From contig OMQS01000185.1 of NCBI GenBank assembly GCA_900313295.1, forward strand, positions 1 through 5,941: a DNA stretch of 5,941 nt. The letters are read 5' to 3'. Shown here in pieces: positions 5,349 through 5,941 of this stretch. Every line of letters starts with the position of its first letter. The stretch's first letter is position 1. Below the pieces are notes generated by a model, which saw only the letters and a program-made list of their open reading frames with translations, was not told where the DNA came from and did no database searches. Both the position numbers and the translations under genes were made by a program. This DNA is from an uncultured Eubacteriales bacterium. GTDB lineage: Bacteria; Bacillota; Clostridia; Oscillospirales; Oscillospiraceae.

Positions 5349-5941
5349 ATGGCAAAAATGACACCCCGCACCCTCTCGGGCTTTATGGAGCTGCTGCCCC
5401 AGCCGCAGCAGCAGATGGAGCGGATGATGCAGATCCTGCGGGAGACCTACTCCCTCTACGGCTTCACGCCGCTGGATACGCCGGTCATCGAGGCCAGCGA
5501 GGTGCTGCTGGCCAAGGGCGGCGGCGAGACCGAAAAGCAGATCTATCGCTTTCAGAAGGGCGACGCCGATCTGGCGCTGCGCTTTGACCTGACGGTGCCG
5601 CTGGCCAAGTATGTGGCGCTCCACGGCGGTGAGCTGAGCTTCCCCTTCCGCCGCTACCAGATCGGCAAGGTCTATCGGGGCGAGCGGGCGCAGCGGGGAC
5701 GGTTCCGCGAGTTTTATCAGGCGGACATCGACGTCATCGGCGACGGCAAGCTGGACATCACCAACGAGGCGGAGATCCCCTCCATTATTTATCAGACCTT
5801 CACCCGTCTGGGGCTGAAGCGGTTCCAGATTCGGGTGAACAACCGGAAAATTCTGAACGGGTTTTACGCCATGCTGGGGCTGACGGAGCAGTCCGGCGCC
5901 ATCATGCGCACCGTGGACAAGCTGGACAAGATCGGCGCGGA
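5349..5941 (+). CDS. hisS: Histidyl-tRNA synthetase, N-terminal part
   Basis: The first 197 residues of a class II histidyl-tRNA synthetase, open to the window end; the family is usually about 410-450 residues. It charges tRNA-His with histidine. Visible are GFTPLDTPVIE (38-48, motif 1 region), GGGETEKQIYRF (57-68), LRFDLTVPLAKYVA (77-90) and motif 2, RYQIGKVYRGERAQRGRFREFYQADIDVIG (102-131), with ATP-contacting arginines such as Arg110. Motif 3 and the histidine-A box lie beyond the window. The LRFDLTVP form differs from the LRPEGT form of E. coli and B. subtilis and resembles the class also found in actinobacteria, archaea and eukaryotes. The GxVYRGERAQRGR motif argues for a real synthetase rather than the HisZ regulatory paralogue, though the missing half cannot be checked. 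AAAAGGAG at 5332-5339 lies nine bases before the ATG. Expression is controlled by the T-box leader. Confidence 0.93.
   Translation, partial: MAKMTPRTLSGFMELLPQPQQQMERMMQILRETYSLYGFTPLDTPVIEASEVLLAKGGGETEKQIYRFQKGDADLALRFDLTVPLAKYVALHGGELSFPFRRYQIGKVYRGERAQRGRFREFYQADIDVIGDGKLDITNEAEIPSIIYQTFTRLGLKRFQIRVNNRKILNGFYAMLGLTEQSGAIMRTVDKLDKIGA

Noticed and set aside
5065..5361. Open frames in both strands across the hisS leader
   Set aside because: The region is fully explained by a T-box RNA with promoter and terminator, and the translations resemble no protein.
1..5941. parS site search near parAB
   Set aside because: I saw no match or near match to TGTTTCACGTGAAACA by eye on either strand, so none is reported.

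Overview
The window looks like a chromosomal segment from a GC-rich member of the Firmicutes (Clostridia), most plausibly an Oscillospiraceae-type gut anaerobe. This rests on purine-rich AGGAG ribosome binding sites, a GC-rich composition (roughly 60% by eye), a tRNA-sensing T-box leader, Spo0J-type ParB and MinD-like proteins. The lineage is an inference. Every gene identified reads on the + strand.

Layout: (1) 1-4430 is a tightly packed run, probably one operon: 3' end of parA (soj), parB (spo0J), serS, mscL, rsmG and a MinD-like ATPase gene. Gaps are 1 to 25 bases and no terminator is visible between them. Chromosome partitioning, tRNA charging, osmotic protection, 16S rRNA methylation and a division-type ATPase share one transcript-like block. 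parA, parB and rsmG are typical of the origin-proximal region. (2) 4431-4619 is intergenic and is mostly filled by a 121-bp imperfect inverted repeat that resembles a dispersed MITE/REP-like element. (3) 4620-5036 encodes a methylglyoxal synthase family protein that lacks several catalytic residues of the family, including the position of the catalytic base. (4) 5033-5348 is a strong sigma-A-type promoter followed by a complete T-box leader with stem I, stem II region, stem III, antiterminator and terminator. (5) 5349-5941 is the 5' part of hisS, cut off by the window end.

The points most worth a second look are: the MgsA-family protein with altered active-site positions (a possible pseudoenzyme or new activity); the T-box before hisS, whose TGGC acceptor-pairing bulge and GAC candidate specifier fit tRNA-Asp rather than tRNA-His, implying a hisS-aspS operon controlled through aspartate; a SerRS whose motifs 2 and 3 look archaeal rather than bacterial; a HisRS of the 'RFDLTVP' class; and a MinD-like protein that ends before the usual membrane-targeting helix. 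No CRISPR array, phage gene, transposase, rRNA or tRNA gene was seen.
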